This document shows positions 11,951-25,205 of a stretch of DNA of 64,000 bases, piece after piece (within the stretch, counting starts at the first letter, position 1; the number at the start of each line of letters is the position of its first letter). Under the pieces are notes generated by a model that was not told the DNA's origin, ran no database searches, and saw nothing but the letters and a program-made list of their open reading frames with translations. Position numbers and translations under genes: made by a program. Source of the DNA: Micromussa lordhowensis (taxonomy: Eukaryota; Cnidaria; Anthozoa; Scleractinia; Lobophylliidae); the NCBI GenBank assembly GCA_964020085.1, contig OZ026601.1, forward strand, positions 34,005,961 to 34,069,960, written 5' to 3'.

Positions 11951-14900
11951 AGTGCCGGTACAGGCCGGGTAGTCGCGTGCCGAGCGAACATTTAATTGAT
12001 TTCTTTCTCGCATGTGACTTAATATCTTTCTTCTTTACATTCCCAAAACATTTTCACAAATTACGGTATTTAACCTCGATTCTTCTTTCATTGATTGTTA
12101 GTTCACTAATTCAAGTTTAAGACGTCACAAGTTTAAGACAAATCTGCGGGTGGCTGTCTCAGTGACATTTACCTTATGATGGTAAAATGTATATTTAAAC
12201 AATTTTCAAAACTGAAATGTTCTTACGTTAACATGCTAGGTGTAATAATCAGGAGTAATATCTATATTCCACAAGTAAGAAAGCTATATGACATTATTCT
12301 ATTTGCACCAAAATGTAATTTCGAATCTTGTCAATTGGTAATCATCAATTTAGAATCTTTTACGCTGATCGCGCGAAAACATAAAGGGCGTAATTTTTCG
12401 CGCGCTACATAAAAACAAAGAATAAACAAAAGCGCACAAAGTTCGCTTGAAACCGACAGATCTTGTGCTTTTATCGTCGTACCAATCTGATTACTATTCA
12501 ACATGTACCAAGATAGATTTCTTTTGCGCAAACTTTAACCAATAATTCAACGGCTGAAAAACTTAAAGATAATTGAACAAGGATGGGAGATTTAAATGCT
12601 ATTCGCGTTCCGACGAATTGGACACCCTTCATCGCCTGCATTCAATTAAATACATTAAATTCTTAAATTGCGCGCTTTTTCCATTTCCCAGGACGTAAAA
12701 CCGTCGTGTTTAAACATCCTATCGAATCTTTGGAGTATTTCCCCTCTTATGGCCAGTAGAATGTACGAATCGTCCCAAAATATGTTTTTGTTGAGAATGT
12801 CGTCATTAGAAACAGGCTCATCCTTTTCCGCCAAATATACAATTGAGCAAATGGAGCGAATCGAAACGAGACGCGAAAAATATGCACCCGTACAGCACGA
12901 TTAGAAAAAAAACGACATTAAACCCGCACAGAAAAGCCCAGAAATGCAAGCTTTTGATGAAGATGAAGCTAAATGACTGTTACAGCGCCAAGTCTTTTTA
13001 TTTGGAGGAGCGCGCCAAAGAAGCGTGGAGTAGAACACATTTAGCATAAATTATCCCGAATATTCTTGGCGGGGTGTTCTTCATAATCAACAAGCAGAAA
13101 CGCCATAAGTTTCTTCACGGAAGTTCTAAGTAGTTTAAGTTAAACTAAAAATGCAGTGTTAAACGTAGCGTTTTACTTTAGATACTCTTAAATAGAGCTG
13201 GTTCTCTAGACGAAAGGCAACGAACATTTTTGTGCAGGGATTATAAAGTAGCGGCTAATTTATGCGATTTACGCAAAGTGAATCCCCATTGTAAGGGCGA
13301 ATGTTCTTTACTCTTCGACGGTCAACGCAAACTGAACGAAAATGAACCTTGTTCCACACACAGCCACTGAAAACACAACGAACTAGATAAAACTCCGACA
13401 ACCATTCGTTGTGAAAGACGTGAGTGGTTCTGTTTGCAGCGGAAAACGCTCTCAGAGGAAACTCTTAATGAGTTGCTCAGCGACATAATCTGGAATGTAA
13501 TGGAAGACAATTTGAAAGACCTTAAGCTCGAAGATAATCGGTCATTTTCATCAAGATCGTGAAAAGGTTCCCCAAAGACACAAAATACAATATCCCAGGA
13601 CGAAATGTTCTCCCAGAATCGTTGAAAAAACCTTATTTTACCATTTGAGCGCGGGCAACTCATTTTTCTCTCGCAACAAAAGAAGAATAAACAACATGCT
13701 ACCTCTGATGAACTACTAAAAACAAATTGGCAAAACTCGGAACGCTACTCAAAAAAGATGAACTTAAAACCTACCTTTCACATTTCTTCAGCTCTCCTTA
13801 CATTCTTCAAATACTCTCTGGGTAGTAGAAACGTTTTAATTCTTCCTCGAAGCGAAAAGCTTGTTAGAAAGCAGAATTATGTTAAAGGGACTGAATCAAT
13901 TCTCCACACTTCGCTTCACCCAAAAGCTTTCTTTGGTCTTCCTTCGTTTGAATTCCCTGGGGTGACCCTAGGGCGATGCAAACAAAACAACTTATTTTCA
14001 ATCATTGCTATGAAACTAGTTTCTAATGCTTTACAAATGTAAAAAGATGGACGCATTATTGTTGAGAAAATACAAGTCTTGCAGACTTCTTTAGACAAAG
14101 AGCCGATCTGTTTTCTCCGGACGACAGACATTTGAACTGAGTTTACAAAATTTCAAACCTTGTTTTATTTTGAGCGCTTATGCAATTTTAAAACGCAAAG
14201 AAAAAAGTGAATTATCTTATAACAAGAACAAACTCAGTGAGAAACACACAAAAAATTTTCCATCGACCGAGAATTTGAGATCAATATAGATTACTAATGG
14301 ACAAGGAAACTTATAAAATCCATACACCAATTACATTTTTATCACAATAAAACTGAATAAAGGTGACAGCCATATTAGTGCTCTGTTTATATTCAATGTA
14401 CTTTGCTGTTTGTGATAACTTAACAATGAAGACTGCAAATTTAATCAACTAACATGAATGCAAATTAATTACACTGCGATGGTTTATAGATCTGTATGTA
14501 GATCATCGTAATTTTTATACCGAGTATTTGTATGTGTGAGGGGGACTTGTTGCTAATTTTTGAAGTCGATAGCGAGATACCAACAGACGATCAAGGCCCT
14601 ATGCAACTTCATGAAAACTAAATTGGCACAAATTCTGCTGTGCGCTTTTTTTCGTTATCGATATTGGCGGGAGAGTATGAATTGTTGTTTCTTTGAATTC
14701 TAATGATCTTAGACTCCGGAAATCTAAACGCATGAAGTCGTTAGTTATAAGTTGCAGATCACTTCGACTGTAACTTTCCAAAGCGGCCAGGATTTCATTG
14801 ACTTTGCTAGAAGGGACTGGACCATGAGTTTTGCACGGTCACAAATTTGAACTCCAAGAGTCTACAAGGTTTTGCATAATAAAAGAGCGAACAACGAGAA

Positions 14901-17400
14901 AAATATGGCATTAAAAAGTAGATTTCACACAGATTCAGACCACCTAGTGCTAGATATGCGAGAATTGAGCCAAAGTACGAAGCCCTTTTTCTCACTGTAA
15001 ACTAAATGGTATAACCTTTTAAATCAGCAAAAACGACGCTGACATCTTTGGTGGTTATAAATATATTAGCTTATATGAAATACCGTATTTTCGATAGCTA
15101 GGGTTTATTGTGATATCTTAGTTTTTGTAAATCACTCGGTGTTGATGTAAACCAATTAGAAGGTCTTTGAACAAATCTAGAGGTGTTTATTTGTAGGTTG
15201 ATGACAAATTTCGAAGAGATACCGACTTCGTCTTCAGTAATAATTCATGCATTACAAATTGCAGACGGAGTCAGTTAACTAGCAAGCCAAAATTGAACGT
15301 AGTTTCCAATCCGTTAAGTTTGAAATCTATTACTTACGACTTAGCGAAATTGTAAACGTTAGCGTTTGTAATCCTTACCTTGATGTGCTATCCAAAGATG
15401 TTACTTCCAAGCGCAATTTTAATCAAAGACTTTCAAAACTGGCGCCGCATTTTAGATTTGAAGCTCCAATTGCCTCGATATCGCGTAGGTAACGCTTCAC
15501 TGAAAGTAAACAAAACAGCTGATGATCTTTGTTTTTCTCGATATCTGTCACTACGATAAGCACTGAAAATACCTGAAAACTTTGATCAGCTAATAAAGCC
15601 CGTGACATGAAAGCAATTATGAAAAGCTAGAGGAAAACACAGGTATAATATTGAACGAGATAAGTTCCTCTTCCTTTTATTACTTTGTAAATATCCTGCG
15701 GACTGGTCAACAACTAATTTCCTTCCTGTCGACTTTTCAGGAAGGAAATTGAAATTCAAATTTGGCACGATGACCAAGTTATAAATTATCTTACCGCTGC
15801 AGATATTTGTCACGTTACCAAGCCAGTTTTTATACATTTTAATGTATTTCAACAAATCATGTCATTTCAACAACATGTACTATAAATTACAACTGCCTAT
15901 GGCTATAATCAACTTGATCCACCTAAAGTTTTTGATTTACGCTCGCAAAGTGTGCACATGTTATCCGCGTTTCTGCTTCAAAATTTAGGACGACGTCGAA
16001 TTTTCAACCGCATGAAAGACGCCTGGCTCCTTCGTTAGTTTGGCGGGCGAGATATGCGTTAACGGACTGGTATAGTGTCATCATTAACACTCAATATATT
16101 GGCTATAGTTTGGAACAGTTCGTGAGCCGTTGGTTTTTTTATTTCTGAACTGAGCCAATAAAAAAGGCTTGTTATAAACGTTCCCTTGAGGAAAAATATA
16201 GGTGACATGAAGTAGTTATGGTTGACTTTCTTCTCCCCCTCGTTTATTCTAGTTCTCTCTACCGGATGAACTAATTCTCTTTTGAAAATACCAACAATAA
16301 CAACAAAGAACAAGCAAAATTATCCTTACCACATAGTGTACAGTGTCTGCGCTGATGTAGTATTCTGGAAACAAGGTCATTTTTGCTAATCCGAGCGCAC
16401 ACGGCTCAGGGACAGATCGGGGCGACAAGAAAAAAACCGCAAAATAATTATGGTTAGCGAGTTGGACTCTGAGCCAAGCGGTCAGGTCTCGGTCCTGTCT
16501 GGTTTTTCTGTAACTTATTCTTAGAGTAGTCTGTGAACAGGCTCCTCATGCGAGAACGAAAAAAATTGGGTAATGAAGCAAGCCAGGAACATATCACTTG
16601 AGCAAGCCGAGCATGATGGGAGCTTCCTCGTGTTCTTCCCCTCCCCCTCTCTCCCCCACCCTGACCGTTCTCGGCTAGCTGCGCTCTACTTCGCTTTTTC
16701 TCGCCCTGTACTGAATCAAATCGGAAAGCTACTCTTAGCTTGGAGAGGAGACTTCACATTGACAGTACGTGCTTCTTTTCACCCAGGTGTAACACAGTAT
16801 GTGTGCTAGCAACCCGCCCAGCGATAAAATCCTAGGAGTCGGAGGTAATCCGCAGCAACGATGGACGTCCCCAGTCGCTTCGGGAGGAGCCTCGGCCTGT
16901 GCTCGACTGCTTTGGTCTGGGCGGTTACTCGGACCACGGTTACGTCATTTCGTTTTTTCGTTGGCTAAAAGCACGCATTTACTGTCAAGTAAATCAATCT
17001 GTCAAGTAAACCAATCTGTCAAGTCATGATTTGTAAGAGCTCACGCGTAGTGAAAGATGCACGTGAAGGAGTTTCGCAGAAGGTCTGGATTGCCATGCTG
17101 GAATTCCTCAGCTATCAGTTAAGATTTCAGGCCATATCTCAGCGGTAGGAGCCCATCACTAGGAGAGTGCAACTACCCCATGTTCCTGTCATGGCGTTTT
17201 CTTAGACCGATCTATTTTTAGTTTGAATTTACCGCGAATTCAGACCCCCGCAGAAACATCAGTGACCAATCACAAGCACGGACGGTCAATAAATTTTGCA
17301 AATCTCAAATCTTAGTTATCAGCAAGGAAGGGTACTCTTCATTCTCTCTTTACAGAGTGCGTCAGTTCTCAGCCAACCATCCAGCTCCATTCAGTGAACG

Positions 17401-17734
17401 TATGGGTAGGGGTGTGCCGCTGGGACACGGAAACTCCTACCCTATACTAGATAACGATCATCTTTTCCAACCCTATTCTAGACTAGGCACCAGAAACTCC
17501 TACTTTATCCCACACTAGCTATTTTCCATGCAGAAAGTCCAACATGCGCAAACAAAACCATTATAGAACCCCGGGTAAAAAAAGACCTGTTCTGGACTAA
17601 ATTAATTATACACTGGCCACTTTTGCAGTAAATTATGTCCTATTCTGGACCAAAACTGTTTGATTTCTATAATCTATCCCAGACTAAACTGTCTCAAAAC
17701 CATACCTCTCACAGCGGCACATACCCACCCACAT
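17401..17734. repeat. MITE-like element with internal degenerate repeats
   Basis: The ends are inverted: TGGGTAGGGGTGTGCCGCTG on the left and CAGCGGCACATACCCACCC on the right. The interior repeats a degenerate motif around CCTATTCTGGACCAAA and CCTATTCTAGACTAG. A relative lies at 35646-36013. It ends about 260 bp before the UBE2Z start codon. Confidence 0.55.
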
Positions 17735-17949
17735 AACCTGCAGAACAGACGGATTAGCGGGCTAACGCGAAATACGAGCGCGAATCACGTTAACCTACAA
17801 ATGCGCTTGTTCTGCAGGCTAAACCCATGTAGCTTATATTGGGAGTTCCTCCCCGGATCTAAACTCTCTCCAAGCAAAGGATATGGAAAGATCACAGACC
17901 GCAAGCTCCCCAAAAATTTTAGCATTTGTTCACTGTGATCCCTCAATGA

Positions 17950-17957
17950 TGACGTCA
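17950..17957. promoter_or_regulatory. CRE/ATF-type palindrome upstream of UBE2Z
   Basis: A perfect TGACGTCA lies 39 bp upstream of the UBE2Z start codon. This is the consensus for CREB/ATF factors, which is established knowledge. That it acts here is inference from position only. Confidence 0.45.
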
Positions 17958-17996
17958 TTCATTTCCATGCGCACTCTCGAATGTCAGTGTTTCAAG

Positions 17997-20900
17997 ATGG
18001 CGGAAGAAGATGTGTTTTTGGCAGCGACATCCAACGCACTGTGGGATCCCCATCATTCCAAAGATTGGGACAAAGAAAATGTTACACCACAATGCGTTTT
18101 GAGAATTAAAAGGTAGGATAGTCTTAATGTTATTTCGATTTGGTACACGGCTCGTTTTTCCTCGGGTTTATTTCCAAATTGATCATTAAACACATTCTGA
18201 AAAATGCATGCACCCGGAGAAAGTTTTTGCTTTTTCGCTTTTAAAGGATCCATTGCAGCGAAGTTTACGTCTCTGAGGCAAAATTCATATTATTTTTTAC
18301 TTGCCCACACCTATTCAAAAATTGAGATCTTTTCCCACACATACACACTGTATATATACTCTGGGCGCTTAATGGCTTTTTAATAAATGCTGAATTATTT
18401 GCTTTTTCTTTTGATAAGCCTTTGGTTTGACTACGAATTTATTGCTTGCCCATTCGAGCCTGTTTTAAGGAGACACCCTCCAAACTGTTCGGTAAATTAT
18501 TCGCTATTGCTATGTGGAGGCCGGCAGGAATCAAACGGCTGGCATGCTTAACATCACTTTTTTGAGAACAAGATCTATTGGTTATGTGTACTTAATGTGT
18601 ACTCACCATACTTAATAAACCGGATGTAAGTAAATACACGATACCAGGTATCAATTGAATCCTCATTTTTCCTGACGCTGCGATTGGCAAGAAAAAAAAC
18701 AGGATTGTTGTTATCATTATCATTATCATTATCTGGAATAGTGTTTGACTGTTCTTATAAAATTCCTTGGTCAAGCTGTGAGGGCCAAATTAACTTTTTT
18801 TTCCCAGGGATATAATGAGTATATACAATGAGCCACCGCCTGGTATGTGCATCGTGCCTGACAAAGAGGACATCACTAAGGTCTGTATGCAGTAGATAAG
18901 CGTCATATTGTGATGCATCGGATCATATGGTACATCATATTATTGTAAAAGAACATACCAGTATCATAATTTTCATATAATTCTCAAATGAACTGCATGT
19001 GTTTAGGTTGGGTTTTACTTCCTCCAAAAGTCAAACACAACTGTTAGTAATACTACATTTTGTTTTTATGTTTGCAATGTTTATTTTCCTCTTAACAAAT
19101 GGTAAATGCCATAGTGTGTGCTATTGAGTTATGGATGCACACGGGAGGTTACTAAGCATGAGAGAAGCGTAAGAGTCGCACGAGGTGATAGCCAAGTGCG
19201 ACTCTAGCTTCTTGAGTGCTTAGCAAACCTCCCAAGTGCATCCATAACTCAATAGTGCACGCTATGGCGTTTACCATTTGTTTTATAACATAACATTGAG
19301 ACATTGGAACATTAAACAGGAGTCTTTTAGAGTCCATACCATGCTGCTTGCGTCAGTGTGTCACACAGTGCCTTTTTCAGCTCGCACTCTAAAGAAAAAC
19401 ATTTTCTTTGACATTGATATTGTGGTAAAATAAACCGAAATGTGGTTTACCGTAGTCTGCCCTCTTAGCGACAACGAGTACGTGTCATTGTTCGTTTCCC
19501 AAACATTTTTTCGTATTGTTTCTGCATATTAAGCGAGTTTGTAAAAGTTTTTGAAAGGAAAGTCTGACGCGTACAAGCAGCTCATTTGCATAATGCAGTG
19601 CGTGCACTTTCAAGTCTGAGTCGGTGTTTTCAGTTGTCAAGACAAATATTTTTATTTTGTTATCCTTGATATTGTGGTGAAAACAAATCGAATGTGGTTT
19701 AGTGTGGTCTGTACTCTTATCGACAACGATTCGCATCATCACAGTGGTCAAAATTGAGCTACATCAGAAAGCGTGCGCTTTGCTTTAGTTATTGAGTACG
19801 TAAGCAGCATACACCCATGGGCAAATAGCAGATGCCGAATTAGCCAATCAGAACGTGCGCTTTGCTTTAGTTATGTTGTAAAAAATAATAGTTATATATG
19901 TGTTGTAGGTCAAAATGAAATTCAGGTTAAAATGGAGTTCCTTTGTCTCTTAACCCTAATTATTCATGGATCATGAATAATTAGGGTTAGAAGACAGAGA
20001 AAATTTAGAATCAAACTAGGTTAAAATCATTTTAACCTGAATTTCATTTTGACCTACAACATATGTACCAGTATGTATACACTCAAAAAAAAGAAAAAAA
20101 CGGGTGAATAATCTTTGATTGGTACTTGCCTGACAGCATTCATAGTTGTGAGAAGCCAAATGTTTATGTCCAATATGGTGTAACAATTTTTTGTAGACTA
20201 CATATGGGCCAAATCCTTTGGGAGGCTAGCAACAAAGTTGTTAATTTTTTTTAACATGATTTTTCATCTGTTTTTCAGATTCATGCTCTAATCACTGGTC
20301 CATTTGACACACCGTATGAAGGGGGATTCTTTTACTTCCTGATTCGATGTCCCCCTGACTACCCCATCAGACCTCCCAGAGTCAAGTTACTGACCACAGG
20401 AGGGGGGCAGGTCAGGTTTAACCCCAACTTGTACAGAAACGGCAAAGTATGCCTGAGTATACTGGGGTGAGTAACTTAAATGGCTCTTCTTGTTAGCTAT
20501 TTGGTGAACAACATAAAAATATTGCTTGGAAATGGAATAAGGAAACACAGTTGCTGTATACTTAATTGAAATGATATTTGTAATGAGAAAAAAAAGATGT
20601 TGTTGTTGGTTATGGTTGAATAGCATGGGTTTGAGCACTGGCTGAGGTCAAGTCACAGTACTTTCCGGGTTCGTACAGGTTATGGAAAACCTAGAAAGTC
20701 ATGGACTTTATTCTTTCAATTTCCAGGCCTGGAAAGTCATGGAATTTAAGTGAGGGTCACGGAAAGTCATGGAAAAGCAATATGCTTTCTGAGAATAAAA
20801 AGGCAAAATGATAAAAAATTGAAAAAAGTACAGATGAGTTAGGAACAGACTTTAATTTCGGTAGAGAAAGACACAAGTATGCATTCTATGCATTATAATG

Positions 20901-23900
20901 CTGGAAAATATGTAAAATAAATGATAGTTTTGATACTACTGCGAGAACAACTGCTTATCTTAGGTCATGGAAAACTCGGAAATGTCATGGAAAAGGTCAT
21001 GTCACGGAAAGTCATGGAATTTTAAAACCTTAAAATAGTACGAACTGTGACTTATCTTCATGTAGAAGCATAAATCATGATGGACTAGCATCCCATCCAT
21101 GGGGGTGTACCATTATGCTGCTATGTACGCCATTCTATCAAAACCAGAGATGAACGTCAGTACCGATCAAACACTTGCCTCAAAGATCCATTGAATCACA
21201 ACAAACTTTTGTATGAAAATTACACATTGAATACTTGAGTGCACAAATTTTCAGAACTGATTTAATCAGAGAATTTCACCTGTTAGGTTGGATTTCACAA
21301 GAGTTGTGGGATTATATTTTATCCTATGCATGTGGTTAAATCAGATTGTTACAGTGTATTGATTTTTGTCTTGTTTGGTTATAGAACTTGGTCTGGTCCG
21401 GCTTGGAGTCCTGCGCAGTCCTTGTCTAGTGTATTAATCTCTATTCAGTCTCTTTTAAATGAAAAGCCTTATCACAATGAACCAGGATTTGAACAGGTGT
21501 GTAGAACTGTGGATAAATGTGACTACATGTATCTTGATGATGGTTCGTCCATCATTGTCAATGAAGACCATGACTTCAATTTACCAGGTAGTCGAATGTT
21601 TACAAAGGTGGCTGATTAATCCGATCTGGGTGCTAAAACTATCTGCCACAGATTGTGTGCTTTGGGCCACTCAGTGTCGGGGAAGAGGAGCTAACAGTTC
21701 TTGCATTCCGTGCTGCCCGTTTGCTTGAACATATTGTTGGGGTTTCAAATAGAGGCTGTAAACATACATCATTGCCCGAGTTTTGTCACAAAACTGAACG
21801 TGCTGTGAATGGTTTTCTGTAAAATGTTTAGCCACTGAAAGTTTTAGAATTTCTTTGTATTAGGTTAGTAGTAGTAATAACTGCTGCTCCCAACTGGATG
21901 CGATGTTACAGTCAAACCACACTAACAGCCACCTTTCCACAACAGCCACCTCTCTACAAATGCCACATTATTTTGCCCTGCTGGACGGTCCATACATGCA
22001 CTCTTATCGTAATCTCTCTACAACAGCCACCTTTCCACAATCGTAACGAACACTAAAGCGTGGCCTAACTGCCAAATCACCTCTCAACAACAGCCATTTA
22101 ATTGCGGACTACATACGATGTATAGAAAACCCAGTTTTTTTATTGTGAAAAAAAACTTGATCCATACCATGCAGGTCTCTTCCTGTTTGGTTCATGTTTT
22201 ATTGATGTACGTATTTTGATTTTGTTACATATTTTTGTGCTACAATTAGCATTTTTTAAATGTAAAAATTCTTGCAACCCCGAAATAAACAAGTGTCATA
22301 TTGCACCCCTACCTCCCCTCTCTACAGTGACCATTTTCTTCTGTCCCTAGGGTGGGGACAGAATTGTGGTGTGGAAAGCTAAAGGTTTGACTGTTCTCTA
22401 AGATTAAACCTGTCCAACACATAATATTGGCTATCATCCTGTCCGCTTCAAGAAGTTTTAGTCACAATTGATTAGGGTGTCCATCTGCCTTTGGCTATAT
22501 ACAAAATACTCACAGAACTCACATTTTATTTCAGGAAAGACAGTCAGGGGATTCCAAGCGATATAATGAGTGTATCCAACATGAAAGCCTAAGAGTTGCA
22601 GTCTGTGACATGTTGGAAGGAAAATTAAAATGCCCCTCGGCACTCAAGTAGGTATTTCTGCGTGTTACACACCCTCTGTATAAATGTGTGAGCAGATCCA
22701 CAAGAGAAGTAGTTTACATACTCATCTTGTTTATTGGAGCATACCCGCCACCAAATTCTTGCATCTTGGATGTTCATTTTTTTCAACCCCCCTTTATGAA
22801 ATTCAAAATCTGCTGGCTGTGATTTAAGCTGATCGTGAGATCTTGTCAAGCTGTGAATAGACCAAATAGGTGTAATGCTAAAGAAGTATGATCATTACAC
22901 ATGTATATGATTTCTCCATATGATTCATCATCAATCTGGCTTGATCTAACACCAAATTCTCAAAATGTACGTTAAAAGAAATGTATGGCAATTAGTAAGA
23001 AGAATTCATAAGTAAAATTTGTTATGGAAGTTGGTTTGATTTAAGAAATATTTGGTTGCATTTTTGTTACAATCACCAGCATTACTCAGTAATAATGCCT
23101 TCCTAATTTATACATAGTGCATAATGCATGATTATGTCACATGTTCAAAATTCACCACCGAGCCTCATTTGGGAGAAAGTTTCTCAAGCCTCTGGCATCC
23201 CTGTGTTGTTTTCACAAGTGCATTTTCATCTTTGCTGCTTTGGGAATTTGTCCACCATAAAATTTGCAGTTTGCATTTTCAAAGCAAGGTTTGGTGGTGA
23301 AATTTGCTTGTCTGATTTCATCACGGATATTAAGGGCTTTTGCATATTGTGCTGAAGTCATCTGCTGTTTGCACTTAGTTCAATGATGGAAGAAGACATC
23401 CTCAATGATGAAAGCACAACTTTAGAATGACTTCAGAAGGCTCCTAAAATTCAGGCTCCACTTGTGTTGAGGTTTTGATACTTACTGATGATTGTGGTTT
23501 TCAAATCACTGTTTCAGAGATGTCATGGAGAAATCATTTCCAGAGTTTTATGATTACTACTTGTCTGTTATCAATGACAACTCTCATCAAAATGGACAAA
23601 ATATGATGGTAAGTACTGAACAGAAAAATTTTTTCACGCATCATTAGTTTGTTTACGACTGCACAGAGCTGTGGGTTTGAGTTGTCATTTTCATATTCCT
23701 AGGTGAGGCACTCTGCCTGCATTACATAATAAAAAACGTGTAAACTCATTTAGCTAATGTTTTGGTGCATTGTACAAGACCAGCTTATTTGAAGGCTTGC
23801 CCTAAATAAGGTAATTTTCAAAAATAGTAACCTCTTGCAAGTGCAAGGGCGGTACTGTAGAATGTTGGTCCAAGGTCATGACGGTAGAGACTGATTGCAG

Positions 23901-24511
23901 CGACGTCCATACAAACACGACCAAGGGCCAGCATTCCACAGTATGGCTTGAGCAAGCTAGACTACTGGCAGTAAGTAGTTTATTACATTGCACTCGGGCC
24001 ATGCTTGTTTATTGAATTTGCAAAAAAAACCTCACACGACTTATGACCATTTCCATGGAAACAGCCGATATATAGCAAAATCCTGACCAAGAAAGAACCA
24101 ATTAGAACACATGGATTTGCCTCGAGACTACCTTGCCATATAGTAATTACTGATATTACACTTTCTAAATGTTGGAACTTGCACTTTTTCTCAACAATTT
24201 CTCGAAACAATGATCTTGCACCCCCTCTAGTGTGAAGTAACTGTATGCTATGGAAACTTGAGTAAATTGCAAACACTGATGAGGTATCTGGTTCCTTCTG
24301 ATCAATCAGGCTATGCCTTACTGTTCTTTGAAAAGGTGTTCATTTAGTTCTTTTACTGTAGGACCCTTTTGGAGAGAAGAGGGGAACATTCGACTTTGTA
24401 TCCATTAAACAAAGACTAGAAGCAATTAAGAAGAAGCTTGAAGACAAGAAGACAAATGCACATGGTTCAGATGCCTCGTCGAGCGATAATGAGAATATAG
24501 AGGAATCTTAA
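17997..24511 (+). CDS. UBE2Z: Ubiquitin-conjugating enzyme E2 Z, seven exons
   Basis: Exons are 17997-18112, 18808-18880, 20279-20466, 21385-21496, 22535-22647, 23518-23608 and 24362-24511 (TAA). They join in frame to 280 residues. UBE2Z (USE1) accepts ubiquitin specifically from the E1 UBA6 and passes it to substrates. The UBC fold runs from about [19 protein letters not shown] to residue 220. NPN takes the place of the usual HPN, as in known UBE2Z, and the catalytic Cys is residue 121 in [10 protein letters not shown]. The C-terminal extension [12 protein letters not shown] is also characteristic. The N-terminal tail is shorter than in the vertebrate protein of about 354 residues. I chose the ATG in AAGATGGCGG for its context; in-frame ATGs upstream (17946, 17883) give unconvincing extensions. 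An AATAAA lies at 24875-24880. The gene converges on TFIP11. Confidence 0.95.
19094..19282. repeat. Foldback repeat in UBE2Z intron 2
   Basis: AACAAATGGTAAATGCCATA on the left pairs with the CTATGGCGTTTACCATTTGT end on the right. The pairing continues inward through CTATTGAGTTATGGATGCAC. It is a MITE-like palindrome without coding content. Confidence 0.6.
19899..20062. repeat. Foldback repeat in UBE2Z intron 2
   Basis: TGTTGTAGGTCAAAATGAAA at the left is mirrored at the right end, and the centre is the palindrome CCCTAATTATTCAT around GGATC. It is MITE-like. Confidence 0.65.
20660..21050. repeat. Repeat with iterated AAAGTCATGGAA motif
   Basis: The motif GGAAAGTCATGGAA and close variants occur about seven times at both ends of the segment, around a simple AT-rich interior, in UBE2Z intron 3. 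The ends (GGTTATGGAAAACC on the left, GGTTTTAAAATTCC read in reverse on the right) are weakly inverted. It is probably a degraded non-autonomous DNA transposon. Confidence 0.45.
21905..22110. repeat. Degenerate ACAGCCACCTCTCTACAA repeat
   Basis: Variants of ACAGCCACCTTTCCACAA recur about five times at irregular spacing in UBE2Z intron 4. This resembles the terminus of a dispersed DNA element. The family is not assigned. Confidence 0.4.
23830..23950. repeat. Imperfect foldback in UBE2Z intron 6
   Basis: ACTGTAGAATGTTGGTCCAA at the left pairs imperfectly with TTGGGCC-type sequence ending AGCATTCCACAGT at the right. Confidence 0.4.
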
Positions 24512-25205
24512 CAGAAGCTAAAATATTATTTGTACATACAAGTAGCGATATATAATTTATATTTCTGTTGGGGGAACATGTACTAGTTGCCTGCAAAGTC
24601 TACGAGTATTGACTCAGCCTGTGATTACCTGTGAATGAAGCTGACAGGAAACATGGGTTCTCCAACTATGGCATTCAGTGTTCCCCAGATTGATTTCGAC
24701 CTCCTTTCAGTGAGGTCAAAACAGGTTGCTCTGCGGCCAATTGAATAATGTCAAAAAAGTATCCAATATGTAGCATTACTGTTAGGAGTAGTATACTGTG
24801 GGTTAGTACGAGTCATCTGTATAGCCTCCTCTGCTACTGCCCCCCCCACCCCCCACCCCCCCAGAAGGGACATCAATAAACCATTTCTAAGCCACTCTTT
24901 GCCTCGGTTTCAAACCGAGTTCCTAGTGCAAACCTTGGTTTTCATTTAAAAATGACTTTTTACTCTGTTTCCTTTTATGCAAACAAACTTGGAAATGATC
25001 TATTAGGCCCTCTTCTCCACTGTGATGCGTTACTTTGGTTGTGTTGTTTCATATTAACCAAACTCAAACTTATACTGTAGAACTTTTAGCCAAGTATATG
25101 AAGCAGCATGTTATAGCTGTGTGATTTGATTGACATTTTGCTCTTAACTTTCTATTTTCAGACAATTACATGTCTACTGAATTACATCCTCCTCTACAGT
25201 TTTAA

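Larger units (their letters stand above)
5857..17996. other. Gene-poor interval between divergent genes
   Basis: This 12-kb AT-rich stretch separates the start of the synaptotagmin-like gene from UBE2Z. It should hold both promoters. A donor-like AG|GTGAGC on the minus strand at 6859 could end a non-coding first exon of the synaptotagmin-like gene, but this is weak. Listed repeats occupy 6040-6137, 6321-6360, 11702-11950 and 17401-17734. Three exon-like frames on the plus strand (10411-10581, 12692-12904, 13438-13560) and one on the minus strand (15566-15423) follow AG acceptors but match nothing I recognise. I see nothing definable elsewhere. Confidence 0.5.

Noticed and set aside
16573..17029. 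Overlapping plus-strand frames before UBE2Z
   Set aside because: Composition is serine/proline/arginine-rich without a domain pattern or splice logic, so probably repeat or promoter sequence.
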